Source: Selenomonas sp.
GTDB lineage: Bacteria; Bacillota; Negativicutes; Selenomonadales; Selenomonadaceae
Direction of reading: 5' to 3'
Assembly (NCBI GenBank): GCA_015265235.1
Contig: JABZYJ010000038.1
Coordinates: 1 to 14,328 of the forward strand
Length of the DNA stretch: 14,328 bases
The notes under the pieces are model-generated. The model was given only the letters and a program-made list of their open reading frames with translations. It ran no database searches and was not told the DNA's origin. Positions 1-6,462 of the stretch are shown here, one piece after another (the first letter of the stretch is position 1; each line of letters begins with the position of its first letter). The position numbers and the translations under genes were made by a program.

Positions 1-306
1 TCCTTCTCGCTGACGATCATAAAGAAGTATCTCCTCCTTTTCGACGTACTTCTTGAAGATTTTATTCTCCTCCGGGATTCTCGTAATCAGATCAATTTCT
101 TTGCCCAGAGCTTCTTCGAGGTCTGCATAAAGACCTCCAAGTTCAAGAAACCTCATTTCCTTAGCTGTCTTGACATAAAAGTCTACATCGCTGTCCTCAC
201 GCGCCTCGCCGCGTGCATAGGAGCCGAAGAGCCATACCTTTTCAATTTTGTATTTCTCGCAGATGGGGCGGATTTTATCACGGATTTCATCAATACTGAG
301 AATCAT
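1..306 (-). CDS. MNT-type minimal nucleotidyltransferase (3' end beyond window)
   Basis: The 102 codons visible start at ATG 306 and run off the left edge without a stop. Residues 28-42 hold the polymerase-beta-type signature: G28-S29, ten residues, then D40-x-D42. D72 in EIDLIT fits the third metal-binding carboxylate, so the active site looks complete. The family transfers nucleotides or AMP to a target. Small MNT proteins of about 100 residues are usually paired with a HEPN-domain protein, and in MntA/HepT systems the MNT protein is the antitoxin that AMPylates the HEPN RNase. No HEPN gene is visible; it could lie just left of the window. The gene follows the DciA-like gene by 12 bases, with a GGGGGTGAC Shine-Dalgarno-like run in the gap, so it is probably co-transcribed. 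Fold and chemistry are well supported; the toxin-antitoxin role is inference. Confidence 0.85.
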   Translation of the reverse strand, partial: MILSIDEIRDKIRPICEKYKIEKVWLFGSYARGEAREDSDVDFYVKTAKEMRFLELGGLYADLEEALGKEIDLITRIPEENKIFKKYVEKEEILLYDRQREG

Positions 307-318
307 GGGTGTCACCCC

Positions 319-1227
319 CTACGATTTCTTCGCCTTGCGTTTTTTCATCTCTTCCCAGAACTCACGTGTGGTGATGAGCTCGTTGCGCAGTTCCCAGAAG
401 GTGCTCTGTATCTTCTTCGGTGTGACCTCTCCGGGCGGCAGGCCGCGGTGCAGCATGGTGAGGAGACGCGCATTCTCGCTGTCCTGCGCCGTGTACCCCG
501 TGCGGCCTGCGATGCTGCGGATGAGGTCGGCGCGCTCACTGCCGACCATGAGCGTATCCGCCGCAGGGATGCGCCGCGTGATGTCCGCGAGCTTTGCCCA
601 CGGCTCACGCCGCAGGATGGCACGCACCTCACGCCGCACGCTGCGCTCCTCGCTGCGGCGACAGTCCATGCAGACGCCGCTGGTGAGCCGCCCGCAGACG
701 GGGCACGGGGTGAGTCCGCGCGCTTCCTTTAGATGGAGTGCCTTACGCGTCGTCAGATAGGCGCGCTCGATGTGCGTGCGCAGGTCGCTGTCCTCAATCC
801 GGGCGGCGAGCGACGCCCCGCGTGCGATCTCGGCGTCCGACAACCCCGTCTGTGCGAGCGCACGCCGATAGGCGGCAGGCGTCTCCGCTGCGGCATCGTC
901 TGGCATCTGCAGAGCGGGGCGCATCGTCCGTGCAAAGGCGATCTCCGTCACCATGCGTCCGCCCGCGTAGTTGTTGACGCGCTGGACGATCTCGGGCGCA
1001 CTCATGCGCATCTCGTTCTTCCAGACCGCATCGGGCGCATAGAGAAATAGCTTCTTGTCGCGCACCGCAACGGCACGCACGCGGCGTGCGACCATCTCCC
1101 CCATGATGTCCGCCCAGTGGGAGAGGGTCGTGTGCGTGATGTAGTCGCGCTCAAAGGAGGGACCGAGGCGACGAATCGCGGCGCGCACATCGTCGCCCGC
1201 ACCCGCCGTGCCAAGTGTTGTACGCAC
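319..1227 (-). CDS. DciA-like DUF721 protein with C-terminal zinc ribbon
   Basis: A 302-residue protein. Residues about 15-100 match the DUF721/DciA domain: the W-x-x-I-x-G signature at 38-43 (WADIMG), a basic stretch RRVRAV, then a strand-helix pattern ending near VTEIAF. DciA loads or stimulates the replicative helicase DnaB in bacteria without DnaC/DnaI loaders. After the domain comes a linker and a zinc-ribbon motif with C175, C178, C186 and C189 (CPVC, then CMDC), followed by a charged helical tail ending in lysines (KKRKAKKS). The start is GTG 1227, chosen because GAGGAGGAAGAG lies just upstream; no ATG fits better. It sits 46 bases downstream of recF and 12 bases upstream of the nucleotidyltransferase gene, all on the minus strand. 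The domain call is firm. The helicase-loading role rests on family knowledge, and the zinc-ribbon tail could instead point to nucleic-acid binding of another kind. Confidence 0.85.
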   Translation of the reverse strand: MRTTLGTAGAGDDVRAAIRRLGPSFERDYITHTTLSHWADIMGEMVARRVRAVAVRDKKLFLYAPDAVWKNEMRMSAPEIVQRVNNYAGGRMVTEIAFARTMRPALQMPDDAAAETPAAYRRALAQTGLSDAEIARGASLAARIEDSDLRTHIERAYLTTRKALHLKEARGLTPCPVCGRLTSGVCMDCRRSEERSVRREVRAILRREPWAKLADITRRIPAADTLMVGSERADLIRSIAGRTGYTAQDSENARLLTMLHRGLPPGEVTPKKIQSTFWELRNELITTREFWEEMKKRKAKKS

Positions 1228-1273
1228 GTCTCTTCCTCCTCTTGTTTCAATCCCGCATCAATCATCCAAGAGA

Positions 1274-2407
1274 CTATTTCCCCCGTGATTCCTCATCCCG
1301 CACCGTCCCCGCCTCCACATACCGATACGTCCCCATACGCTCTGCGGGGAAATACGCCGCATCGGTCGCCGTGATAAAGGTCTGGATGTGCTCGTGACGG
1401 ATGAAGTCGAGGAGGGCGCGGCGGCGGTCGGCATCGAGCTCGCTCATCACATCATCGAGGAGGAGGATCGGCGCCTCGCCGATATTCTCCTGCAGGTAAA
1501 AGAGCTCCGCGAGCTTCAGCGCGAGCGCGCCCGTACGCTGCTGTCCCTGCGAGCCGTAGCTCCTGAGGCTCATGCCGCCGACGCGCAGGACGAGATCGTC
1601 GAGATGCGGCCCGACGCCCGTCGCCGCCCGCGCAATATCGCGCGCACGCCCCTCGCATAGCATCTTATTATACCATACATGGAGTGACTCTGTCATGTCG
1701 TCTTCGGCAAAGTCCTCCGCCCCCGCGCCTGCGATCTCATAGGCGAGCGCGAGCTCCTCGCCCGCCGCGAGCACCGCCTGCACGCGCGCGGAGAGCGCAC
1801 CGAGCTGCGCGACTGCCGCGATGCGGCGCGTCACGATGTAGGCGGCACTCTTTGCGAGCTGCGCATCCCACGGCGGGAGATCGTCCGGCGCGGCGAGACG
1901 CTCGCGGATATCCTTCAGCACGGCGTTGCGCTGCTTTAGGATGCGCGTATAGCGCAGGAGCTCGCCGTAGTAGGCGGGACTCGCCTGCGAGAGCTCCGCA
2001 TCGAGATAGCGACGGCGGAGCGCCGGAGCCCCCTTGACGAGAAAGAGATCCTCGGGGGAAAAAAGCACCATCGGCAGGAGACCGACGAGGTCGCGCTGGC
2101 GCAGGCTCTCTCCCGCGTAGGTGATGCGTCGCCGCGCCCCGCGGGCAAAGGTAAAGGAGAGCTCGCCCGGCACATCGTGCCGCCGAAATGAAAGCCCGAT
2201 GTACGCGCCGTCTGCCCCCACGCGAATGAGCTCCGCATCGCTCGATGTGCGATGGGAGCGTCCAAAGGCGGCGTAGTAGAGCGCCTCGATGATATTCGTC
2301 TTGCCCTGTGCATTCGCGCCGAGAAAGATCTGCACCCCGGGGTCGAACGCAAGGTGCAGCGTCTCATAGCTGCGATAGCTGCGCAGCGTCAGTTCTGTGA
2401 TCTGCAT
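1274..2407 (-). CDS. recF: RecF, DNA gap-repair ATPase
   Basis: A 377-residue SMC/ABC-type ATPase of normal RecF length. RecF binds single-strand/double-strand junctions at gaps and, with RecO and RecR, loads RecA onto SSB-coated DNA at stalled forks. The N terminus ITELTLRSYRSYE is typical. Walker A is GANAQGKT (30-37), the ABC signature is SQGQQRT (from about 286), and Walker B is ILLLDD (about 314-319) followed by the D-loop MSELD. The ATG at 2407 lies two bases after the stop of the S4 gene. No clear Shine-Dalgarno precedes it, so its translation is probably coupled to that gene. The dnaA-dnaN-S4-recF order is the classic one. Confidence 0.97.
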   Translation of the reverse strand: MQITELTLRSYRSYETLHLAFDPGVQIFLGANAQGKTNIIEALYYAAFGRSHRTSSDAELIRVGADGAYIGLSFRRHDVPGELSFTFARGARRRITYAGESLRQRDLVGLLPMVLFSPEDLFLVKGAPALRRRYLDAELSQASPAYYGELLRYTRILKQRNAVLKDIRERLAAPDDLPPWDAQLAKSAAYIVTRRIAAVAQLGALSARVQAVLAAGEELALAYEIAGAGAEDFAEDDMTESLHVWYNKMLCEGRARDIARAATGVGPHLDDLVLRVGGMSLRSYGSQGQQRTGALALKLAELFYLQENIGEAPILLLDDVMSELDADRRRALLDFIRHEHIQTFITATDAAYFPAERMGTYRYVEAGTVRDEESRGK

Positions 2408-2409
2408 TG

Positions 2410-2622
2410 TTACACGCGCACGACGCGGTATGTATCATTGCCATCAATCGTAATGACATCACCGGGGACGAGCTTGCGCCGCCGTGCCGTCTCCGGCACA
2501 TCGTTGCGCAGGATCATGCCCTCCGCGAGGAGTGCCTTGACCTCGCCGCCGCTCGCCACGGCCCCCGCCAGTTTTAGAAACTGATCCAGCTGGATCATAT
2601 CGGTATGAATCGCGATATCCAT
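2410..2622 (-). CDS. S4-domain RNA-binding protein, YaaA/YbcJ type
   Basis: About 70 residues, essentially a single S4 fold: IQLDQFLKLAGAVASGGEVK, then LLAEGMILRNDVPETARRRKL and PGDVITIDG. S4 domains bind structured RNA, and this short family (B. subtilis YaaA) lies between dnaN and recF in many Firmicutes; a role in ribosome assembly has been suggested for the family. The start is uncertain by one codon: ATG 2622 is chosen, but GTG 2625 directly before it has better spacing to the GAGGA found inside the end of dnaN. The gene begins 4 bases (or 1 base with GTG) after the dnaN stop and ends 2 bases before recF, so all three are likely translated from one message. Confidence 0.9.
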   Translation of the reverse strand: MDIAIHTDMIQLDQFLKLAGAVASGGEVKALLAEGMILRNDVPETARRRKLVPGDVITIDGNDTYRVVRV

Positions 2623-2626
2623 CACG

Positions 2627-3769
2627 TCAGTGCGTCCTCACAGGCGTTACCACATAGATATAGTTCGGATCGGCCTCCTCGCGGATCGTGATCGGCGAGA
2701 GGTTGACCCCCTGCTCGTTCGAGCCCTGCAGGGAGAGGATGCACGTATCGCTGTCGAGTGACTTCATCGCATCCATCAGATAGGAGGCGTTGAACGCGAT
2801 CGTCACATCATCGCCCTCGACCTGCGCCGCGATCGTCTCCTCCGCCTCACCGATCTCGGGGCTGTTCGAGGAGATGCACATCATCCCGTCTGCAAAGCGC
2901 AGCTTGACGATATTGTACTGATCGGTACGCGCAATGAGCGAGGCGCGGTCGACGGCAGCCGAAAATGCCGCGACATCGAGCGTCACCTTCGTGCGGATAT
3001 TCGCATCCTGCGGAATGACGCGGCGATAGTCGGGGAATGCCCCCTCAATGAGACGCGAGGTCATATAGATGTTGTCGAACGATACACTGATCTGATTATA
3101 GGAACACGACACATGGACATCAGACGGCACATCGCTGTTCATTGTCCGTGTTACTTCCTCTAAAAAGCGTGCGGGGATGATGACGCGGATCTGCCCTGCC
3201 TCCTCCTCGAGCTGCTCGCTCTTGACCGCGAGACGATGGACGTTCGTCGCCGCAAACGTGACCTCACGTCCCTCGACCTCGAGCTGGCAGCCCGTGAAGA
3301 TCGGACGGCGGTCGCGCTGCTCCTCCTTGAGACAGGCAAAGGCAGATTTCTTGACGAGACGTGCAAGAACACGATCTTTGATGGTAAATTGCAGCGTCCC
3401 GTCCATACGTTGAAGTACAGGGAAGTCCGTGACCTCCATCGTGCGCAGGGTGAAACGTACCGTACCCGAGCGGATCTCGGCGAGTCCGTCAGAGCTCTCC
3501 GTGTTGATCGAGACCTCCTCGGCGGGCAGCTTGCGTGCGAACTCCGTGAGATACTTTCCGGGGAGAACGGCGGTGCCGGTTCCGTTGATCTCGGCGGGAA
3601 TGGTGACGATAAAGCCCAGCTCATAGTTTGTGGTCTGGAGTTCGAGCTGTCCTTCTCTGGCGTTCATATAGACACCAGAGAGAATCGGGGTCTGCGGCTT
3701 GGTCGAGAGCCCTTTGCTGACGATCTGCAGCGCGGCGATCAGGTCGCTCTTGGGCAGGGTGATGTTCAT
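2627..3769 (-). CDS. dnaN: DNA polymerase III beta subunit (sliding clamp)
   Basis: A 380-residue clamp protein, normal for the family. As a ring-shaped dimer it encircles DNA and holds polymerase III on the template. It starts MNITLPKSDL and ends with the typical YVVTPVRTH (usual form LPVR or MPMR), the strand that forms part of the client-binding pocket. The start ATG 3769 is chosen over the longer open frame to 3943 because AAAGGA lies eight to nine bases upstream and the extension runs into the origin sequence (the unwinding site and DnaA boxes) and has no resemblance to the family. It is the second gene of the left arm, 324 bases after dnaA. Confidence 0.97.
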   Translation of the reverse strand: MNITLPKSDLIAALQIVSKGLSTKPQTPILSGVYMNAREGQLELQTTNYELGFIVTIPAEINGTGTAVLPGKYLTEFARKLPAEEVSINTESSDGLAEIRSGTVRFTLRTMEVTDFPVLQRMDGTLQFTIKDRVLARLVKKSAFACLKEEQRDRRPIFTGCQLEVEGREVTFAATNVHRLAVKSEQLEEEAGQIRVIIPARFLEEVTRTMNSDVPSDVHVSCSYNQISVSFDNIYMTSRLIEGAFPDYRRVIPQDANIRTKVTLDVAAFSAAVDRASLIARTDQYNIVKLRFADGMMCISSNSPEIGEAEETIAAQVEGDDVTIAFNASYLMDAMKSLDSDTCILSLQGSNEQGVNLSPITIREEADPNYIYVVTPVRTH

Positions 3770-3820
3770 GATGAGTCCTTTCGCTTTCTGTGCGGCGTGG
3801 GGTTTTCGATTGCCACGTGA

Positions 3821-3871
3821 TATATATAAATATAGTAACGGTAGTAGTAGGCGCTGTGGATATGTGGAAAA
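3821..3871 (-). other. Origin unwinding site: two DnaA boxes, GC spacer, DnaA-trios, AT tract
   Basis: Read in the dnaA direction (minus strand): TTTTCCACA and ATATCCACA share one base (3871 to 3855), then GCGC (3854-3851), then CTACTACTACCGTTACTA (3850-3833), then a pure A/T tract (TATTTATATATA, to 3821). On the opposite strand read 3' to 5' the triplets are GAT, GAT, GAT, GGC, AAT, GAT, so five of six fit the DnaA-trio rule (G or A, A, T). This matches the order and orientation of the basal unwinding system described in B. subtilis, where DnaA spreads from the boxes onto the trio strand and opens the duplex. Confidence 0.88.
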
Positions 3872-4052
3872 TGGGAAAATCTCCAGTTTTGACGCGCCTG
3901 TGCCTGTGGATAATTGAGGCCAAGTTATGCCTGACTTATCCACAGTTTACACAGATCGGTAGTGGATGAGTCATTTTTCCACAGTACGTCCACATGTCAT
4001 GAGACGTCTCCTGCACAGTGTTGTCCACAGGGGAGACGCACGGTCGATTCCT

Positions 4053-4075
4053 TAAGGAAGCACCGATAAATTTGG
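4053..4075 (+). repeat. Short dispersed repeat, insertion-sequence-end-like (copy 1)
   Basis: TAAGGAAGCACCGATAAATT followed by TGG is almost identical to 14252-14274 (differences only at two positions, C/T and T/C). It lies 18 bases downstream of the dnaA stop. It also forms the right half of a 12-base palindrome TTCCTTAAGGAA. The second copy sits at the window's right edge. The sequence GGAAGCACYGATAAATT looks like a terminal inverted repeat of an insertion sequence or MITE, here without any transposase, so this may be a solo end or relic. Identification as a mobile-element end is inference. Confidence 0.6.
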
Positions 4076-4093
4076 CGCTTTATCATCAATTGC

Positions 4094-5545
4094 TTAAATC
4101 CCGCGGATCTGGATGGAGAGCGACTTGATGAGTGCATCGGTCGCAGGATCGCTCTCTGTGAGACTCTGGATCTTCTTGTGCGCGTGGATGACCGTCGAGT
4201 GGTCGCGGTTAAAGAAGCCACCGATCGTCGGCCATGATACCTCCGTCATCTCGTGACAGAGGTACATGGCGATCTGGCGCGGATAGGCGATTTCGTTGCT
4301 GCGCTTCGAGGAGCGGATGTCCTCGCTCGTCACTTTGAAATGCGTGCAGACGATGCGCTCGATCATCTCCATCGTGATGCGGCGCCCCTTCTCCCCGCGC
4401 AGATAGTTGCCGAGCGCGGCGACGCAGGTCGTCTCGTCGATCGGCATACGCATCATGGAGGCGTATTTGATGAGGCGCGTGAGGGCACCCTCGAGCTCGC
4501 GGATGTTGCTGTCCACGCGGCTCGCGATATAGGTCACCACATCGGCGGGGATATCGACGTCCTCGCTCTGTGCCTTTTTCTGGAGGATTGCAACGCGCGT
4601 CTCGAACTCCGGCGGCTGGATATCGACGGGCGCACCGCCCGCAAAGCGCGAGATCAGACGATCCTCGAGCCCCTTGACATCCTGCGGCTGGCGATCCGAG
4701 GTCAGGATGATCTGGCTGCCGTTGTCGCGCAGCTTGTTGAACGTCTGGAAAAACTCCGTCTGCGTCTGCTCCTGCCCCGCGAAGAACTGGATATCGTCGA
4801 TCAGCAGCACGTCGATATGGTAGTATTTCTCGCGGAATGCGTCCATATTCTTCTCGCGGATGGAGCGGATAAATTCATTGGTAAAGTCCGTGCTCGCGAT
4901 GTAGAGGACGCGCTTTTTCGGATCGTCGGCGAGGATCTTGTGGCCGACCGCGTGCATGAGATGCGTCTTGCCGAGCCCCACGCCGCCGTAGATGAAGAGT
5001 GGGTTGTGCGAGGGGAGCCCCGGCGCGTCTGCAACGGCCTTTGCCATCGCGTATGGGAACTGGTTCGAGCGACCCGTGACGAACGCCTCGAAGGTATACT
5101 TCGGGTTGAGCGTCGTCGCATCGTCCGGTGCCGGCGTATGCGTCTCGGGCGGCGTGAGCGGGAGACTGCCCTGCGTGGGGTATGTCGCCTGCTCGTCCGC
5201 GGCGATATGCCCGGCGGCTGCCTCCTCTGCCATGGCGGGTTCCACCGGGATTTCCTTCACCGCAGGCGGCTCTTTTTGGGATGCTGCCGCCGGATCAATA
5301 ATGATCCGGAACGTATAGCCGGCACCGAGCGCCTTTTGTATGACATCACCGAACAGTGCACCCAGACGCGATTCTACATATTGCTTTTGGATATCTTCGC
5401 CAACGGCAAGCAGCAGTTCCTTATCTTTGAGCGAAATGGGCACAATGGGCAAAATCCACTTCTTTACGGCGTCTTCGTGAATGATTCCGCTGGTCTTATC
5501 CAGCACTTTTTGCCACAGGTCGGCGAGGTTCTTTTCTTCGGACAT
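4094..5545 (-). CDS. dnaA: Chromosomal replication initiator DnaA
   Basis: A 483-residue initiator with all four domains. Domain I is residues 1 to about 85 (LWQKVLDK, WILPIVPISL) and binds helicase and regulators. Domain II is a variable Pro/Ala/Glu-rich linker, about 86-145. Domain III is the AAA+ ATPase, from NPKYTFEAFVTGRSNQ, with Walker A GGVGLGKT (187-194), Walker B LLIDD (247-251) and a sensor/arginine-finger region near DRLISRFAGG. Domain IV is the helix-turn-helix with the DnaA signature GGFFNRDHSTVIHAHKKI (442-459), which reads DnaA boxes. DnaA-ATP oligomerises on the boxes that flank this gene and melts the origin. ATG 5545 is preceded by AAGGGA nine bases away. The probable promoter is at 5693-5721. 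Confidence 0.98.
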   Translation of the reverse strand: MSEEKNLADLWQKVLDKTSGIIHEDAVKKWILPIVPISLKDKELLLAVGEDIQKQYVESRLGALFGDVIQKALGAGYTFRIIIDPAAASQKEPPAVKEIPVEPAMAEEAAAGHIAADEQATYPTQGSLPLTPPETHTPAPDDATTLNPKYTFEAFVTGRSNQFPYAMAKAVADAPGLPSHNPLFIYGGVGLGKTHLMHAVGHKILADDPKKRVLYIASTDFTNEFIRSIREKNMDAFREKYYHIDVLLIDDIQFFAGQEQTQTEFFQTFNKLRDNGSQIILTSDRQPQDVKGLEDRLISRFAGGAPVDIQPPEFETRVAILQKKAQSEDVDIPADVVTYIASRVDSNIRELEGALTRLIKYASMMRMPIDETTCVAALGNYLRGEKGRRITMEMIERIVCTHFKVTSEDIRSSKRSNEIAYPRQIAMYLCHEMTEVSWPTIGGFFNRDHSTVIHAHKKIQSLTESDPATDALIKSLSIQIRGI

Positions 5546-5774
5546 ACGATTTTGTCCCTTCGTAAAAATTTGTTATCCACAGAGTTATTCACACTTGTGG
5601 ATAACTCTTCCGATGTGAAACGCTAGGTAATCCGTGAAGATCGAAAATTATGCACGATGTTTTCACAGGTTTTCCACAATGAACCAAGGGATATTTTATC
5701 AAAAAAAAGCGGACTTATCAACAGGTGCTTTGGTCTTATCCACCAAAAAAAGGGCGAAATCATGCCCCTGTGCC
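5546..5774. other. oriC: Origin of replication, part upstream of dnaA (DnaA-box cluster)
   Basis: This part of the 336-base gap between dnaA and rpmH has no gene. Perfect DnaA boxes TTATCCACA occur at 5573-5581 (plus) and 5596-5604 (minus), with TTATTCACA between them at 5585-5593. Further out are TTTTCCACA (5670-5678), GTTTTCACA (5659-5667, weak), TTATCAACA (5715-5723) and TTATCCACC (5736-5744). The tight trio at 5573-5604 lies in the dnaA 5' leader. By analogy with B. subtilis this half binds DnaA and bridges to the unwinding site beyond dnaA. It also separates the divergent dnaA and rpmH transcription units. Confidence 0.92.
5693..5721 (-). promoter_or_regulatory. Probable sigma-A promoter of dnaA, overlapped by a DnaA box
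   Basis: On the minus strand TTGATA (5721-5716), a 17-base spacer and TAAAAT (5698-5693) form a near-consensus housekeeping promoter about 150 bases upstream of the dnaA start. The variant DnaA box TTATCAACA (5715-5723) covers the -35 element, and five more boxes or box-like sites lie between promoter and start codon, which suggests repression of dnaA by its own product. Confidence 0.7.
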
Positions 5775-5804
5775 TTGACATACGCGCGTTTTTTCGTCTA
5801 TAAT
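5775..5804 (+). promoter_or_regulatory. Consensus sigma-A promoter of the rpmH operon
   Basis: Perfect -35 TTGACA (5775-5780) and perfect -10 TATAAT (5799-5804), spaced by 18 bases. The start point would be near 5811, giving a leader of about 70 bases before rpmH. A fully consensus promoter suits a highly expressed ribosomal-protein gene. Confidence 0.93.
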
Positions 5805-5864
5805 GTGACCTGATTCACACGCGAGACTACCTGCGCGGCGGTATGTGCCGCGCGTTGCAGCAGA

Positions 5865-5875
5865 AAAGGAGGTGA
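5865..5875 (+). promoter_or_regulatory. Very strong ribosome binding site deciding the rpmH GTG start
   Basis: AAAGGAGGTGA is an almost complete match to the anti-Shine-Dalgarno sequence and lies nine bases before GTG 5882. It fixes a non-ATG start that could easily be missed. Confidence 0.9.
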
Positions 5876-5881
5876 CGAGAG

Positions 5882-6016
5882 GTGAAGAGAACATTTCAGC
5901 CGAACAATCATTGGAGAAAAAAGACGCATGGATTCCGTGAGCGCATGAAGACGAAAGGCGGCCGCCTCGTACTCAAGAGAAGGCGTCAGCGCGGAAGAAA
6001 GAAACTTTCGGCGTAA
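5882..6016 (+). CDS. rpmH: 50S ribosomal protein L34
   Basis: A 44-codon gene starting with GTG 5882 and ending in TAA. The product begins MKRTFQPNNHWRKKTHGF, continues RERMKTKGGR and ends RRRQRGRKKLSA, the universal L34 pattern and its usual length of 44-46 residues. L34 is a tiny, very basic large-subunit protein buried in 23S rRNA. It is the first gene of the right arm, driven by the consensus promoter at 5775 and followed at once by an intrinsic terminator, so its message can be made in excess over rnpA. It is too short for common gene-length cut-offs. Confidence 0.97.
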   Translation: MKRTFQPNNHWRKKTHGFRERMKTKGGRLVLKRRRQRGRKKLSA

Positions 6017-6036
6017 TATCGCTGGACTTTGGGCAG

Positions 6037-6063
6037 GAGGTCACCGCAGGTGACCTCTTTTTT
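6037..6063 (+). terminator. Intrinsic terminator/attenuator between rpmH and rnpA
   Basis: A perfect 9-base stem GAGGTCACC (6037-6045) and GGTGACCTC (6049-6057) with a 3-base loop is followed by six T residues (6058-6063). It meets all criteria for an intrinsic terminator and ends only six bases before the rnpA ATG. Its left arm holds the only GGAGG in this gap. It probably sets the high ratio of rpmH to rnpA transcripts; partial read-through must supply the downstream genes unless another promoter exists. Confidence 0.88.
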
Positions 6064-6069
6064 ACGAAT

Positions 6070-6462
6070 ATGGAACAGAAAAGATATACACTGCCGCGCA
6101 GCAGGATGATCAAGCGCCGCAGCGACTTTCAGTGCGTCTATCAAAAGGGGCGCTCGGTCGCGGGGCGGCGCATGATCCTCTATGTCCTGCGCGACCCGCG
6201 TGTCGCGGGAAAGGTCGGCTTTGCCGCCGGGAAAAAACTGGGCTGTGCCGCCGTGCGCAGCCGCACGAAGCGCCTCCTGCGCGAGGCGTACCGCTGTCTG
6301 CAGCATGAGCTGCGCGGCGATGTGGGGATCCTCCTCATCGGGCGCTCGGGACTTGCGGACGGCAAGATGCAGGACGCCGCCGAGGAGCTGCGCCGGCTCA
6401 TCCGCCGCGCGGGGATCTTTGCCGACGGCGCATCGGAAAAACATCGGAGGGAGCACGGATGA
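6070..6462 (+). CDS. rnpA: Ribonuclease P protein component
   Basis: A 130-residue basic protein that binds the RNase P RNA and helps it remove 5' leaders from pre-tRNA. The N terminus fits the family (LPRSRMIKRRSDFQCVYQKG), with F20 in the pre-tRNA leader groove region, and the helix AVRSRTKRLLREAYR (61-75) is the RNR motif. The usual form of that motif is RNRxKRxxRE; here the Asn is Ser (S64). The C-terminal tail from about 112 is extra and charged. ATG 6070 has no Shine-Dalgarno; it lies six bases after a terminator T-run. The stop overlaps the yidD start by four bases (ATGA). Confidence 0.95.
   Translation: MEQKRYTLPRSRMIKRRSDFQCVYQKGRSVAGRRMILYVLRDPRVAGKVGFAAGKKLGCAAVRSRTKRLLREAYRCLQHELRGDVGILLIGRSGLADGKMQDAAEELRRLIRRAGIFADGASEKHRREHG

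Larger units (their letters stand above)
3770..4093. other. oriC: Origin of replication, dnaA-dnaN part (DnaA-box cluster)
   Basis: This 324-base spacer has no gene. It contains two perfect DnaA boxes TTATCCACA (3936-3944 on the plus strand, 3905-3913 on the minus strand) and several one- or two-mismatch boxes: ATATCCACA (3855-3863, minus), TTTTCCACA (3863-3871, minus, and 3975-3983, plus) and TTGTCCACA (4021-4029, plus); ACGTCCACA at 3986-3994 is weaker. DnaA boxes on both sides of dnaA are the pattern of the bipartite Firmicute origin, where DNA opens in this dnaA-dnaN part. The dnaN promoter must also lie here, but I see no convincing -35/-10 pair. Function follows from comparison with B. 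subtilis. Confidence 0.92.

Noticed and set aside
3770..3943. N-terminal extension of dnaN by 58 codons
   Set aside because: It would translate through the unwinding site and DnaA boxes, and the ATG at 3769 has a binding site and the standard N terminus.
4253..5626. 457-codon open frame on the plus strand opposite dnaA
   Set aside because: It is antisense to a gene with full DnaA motifs; the product is Arg/Leu-rich with no family pattern, as expected from GC-rich shadow frames.
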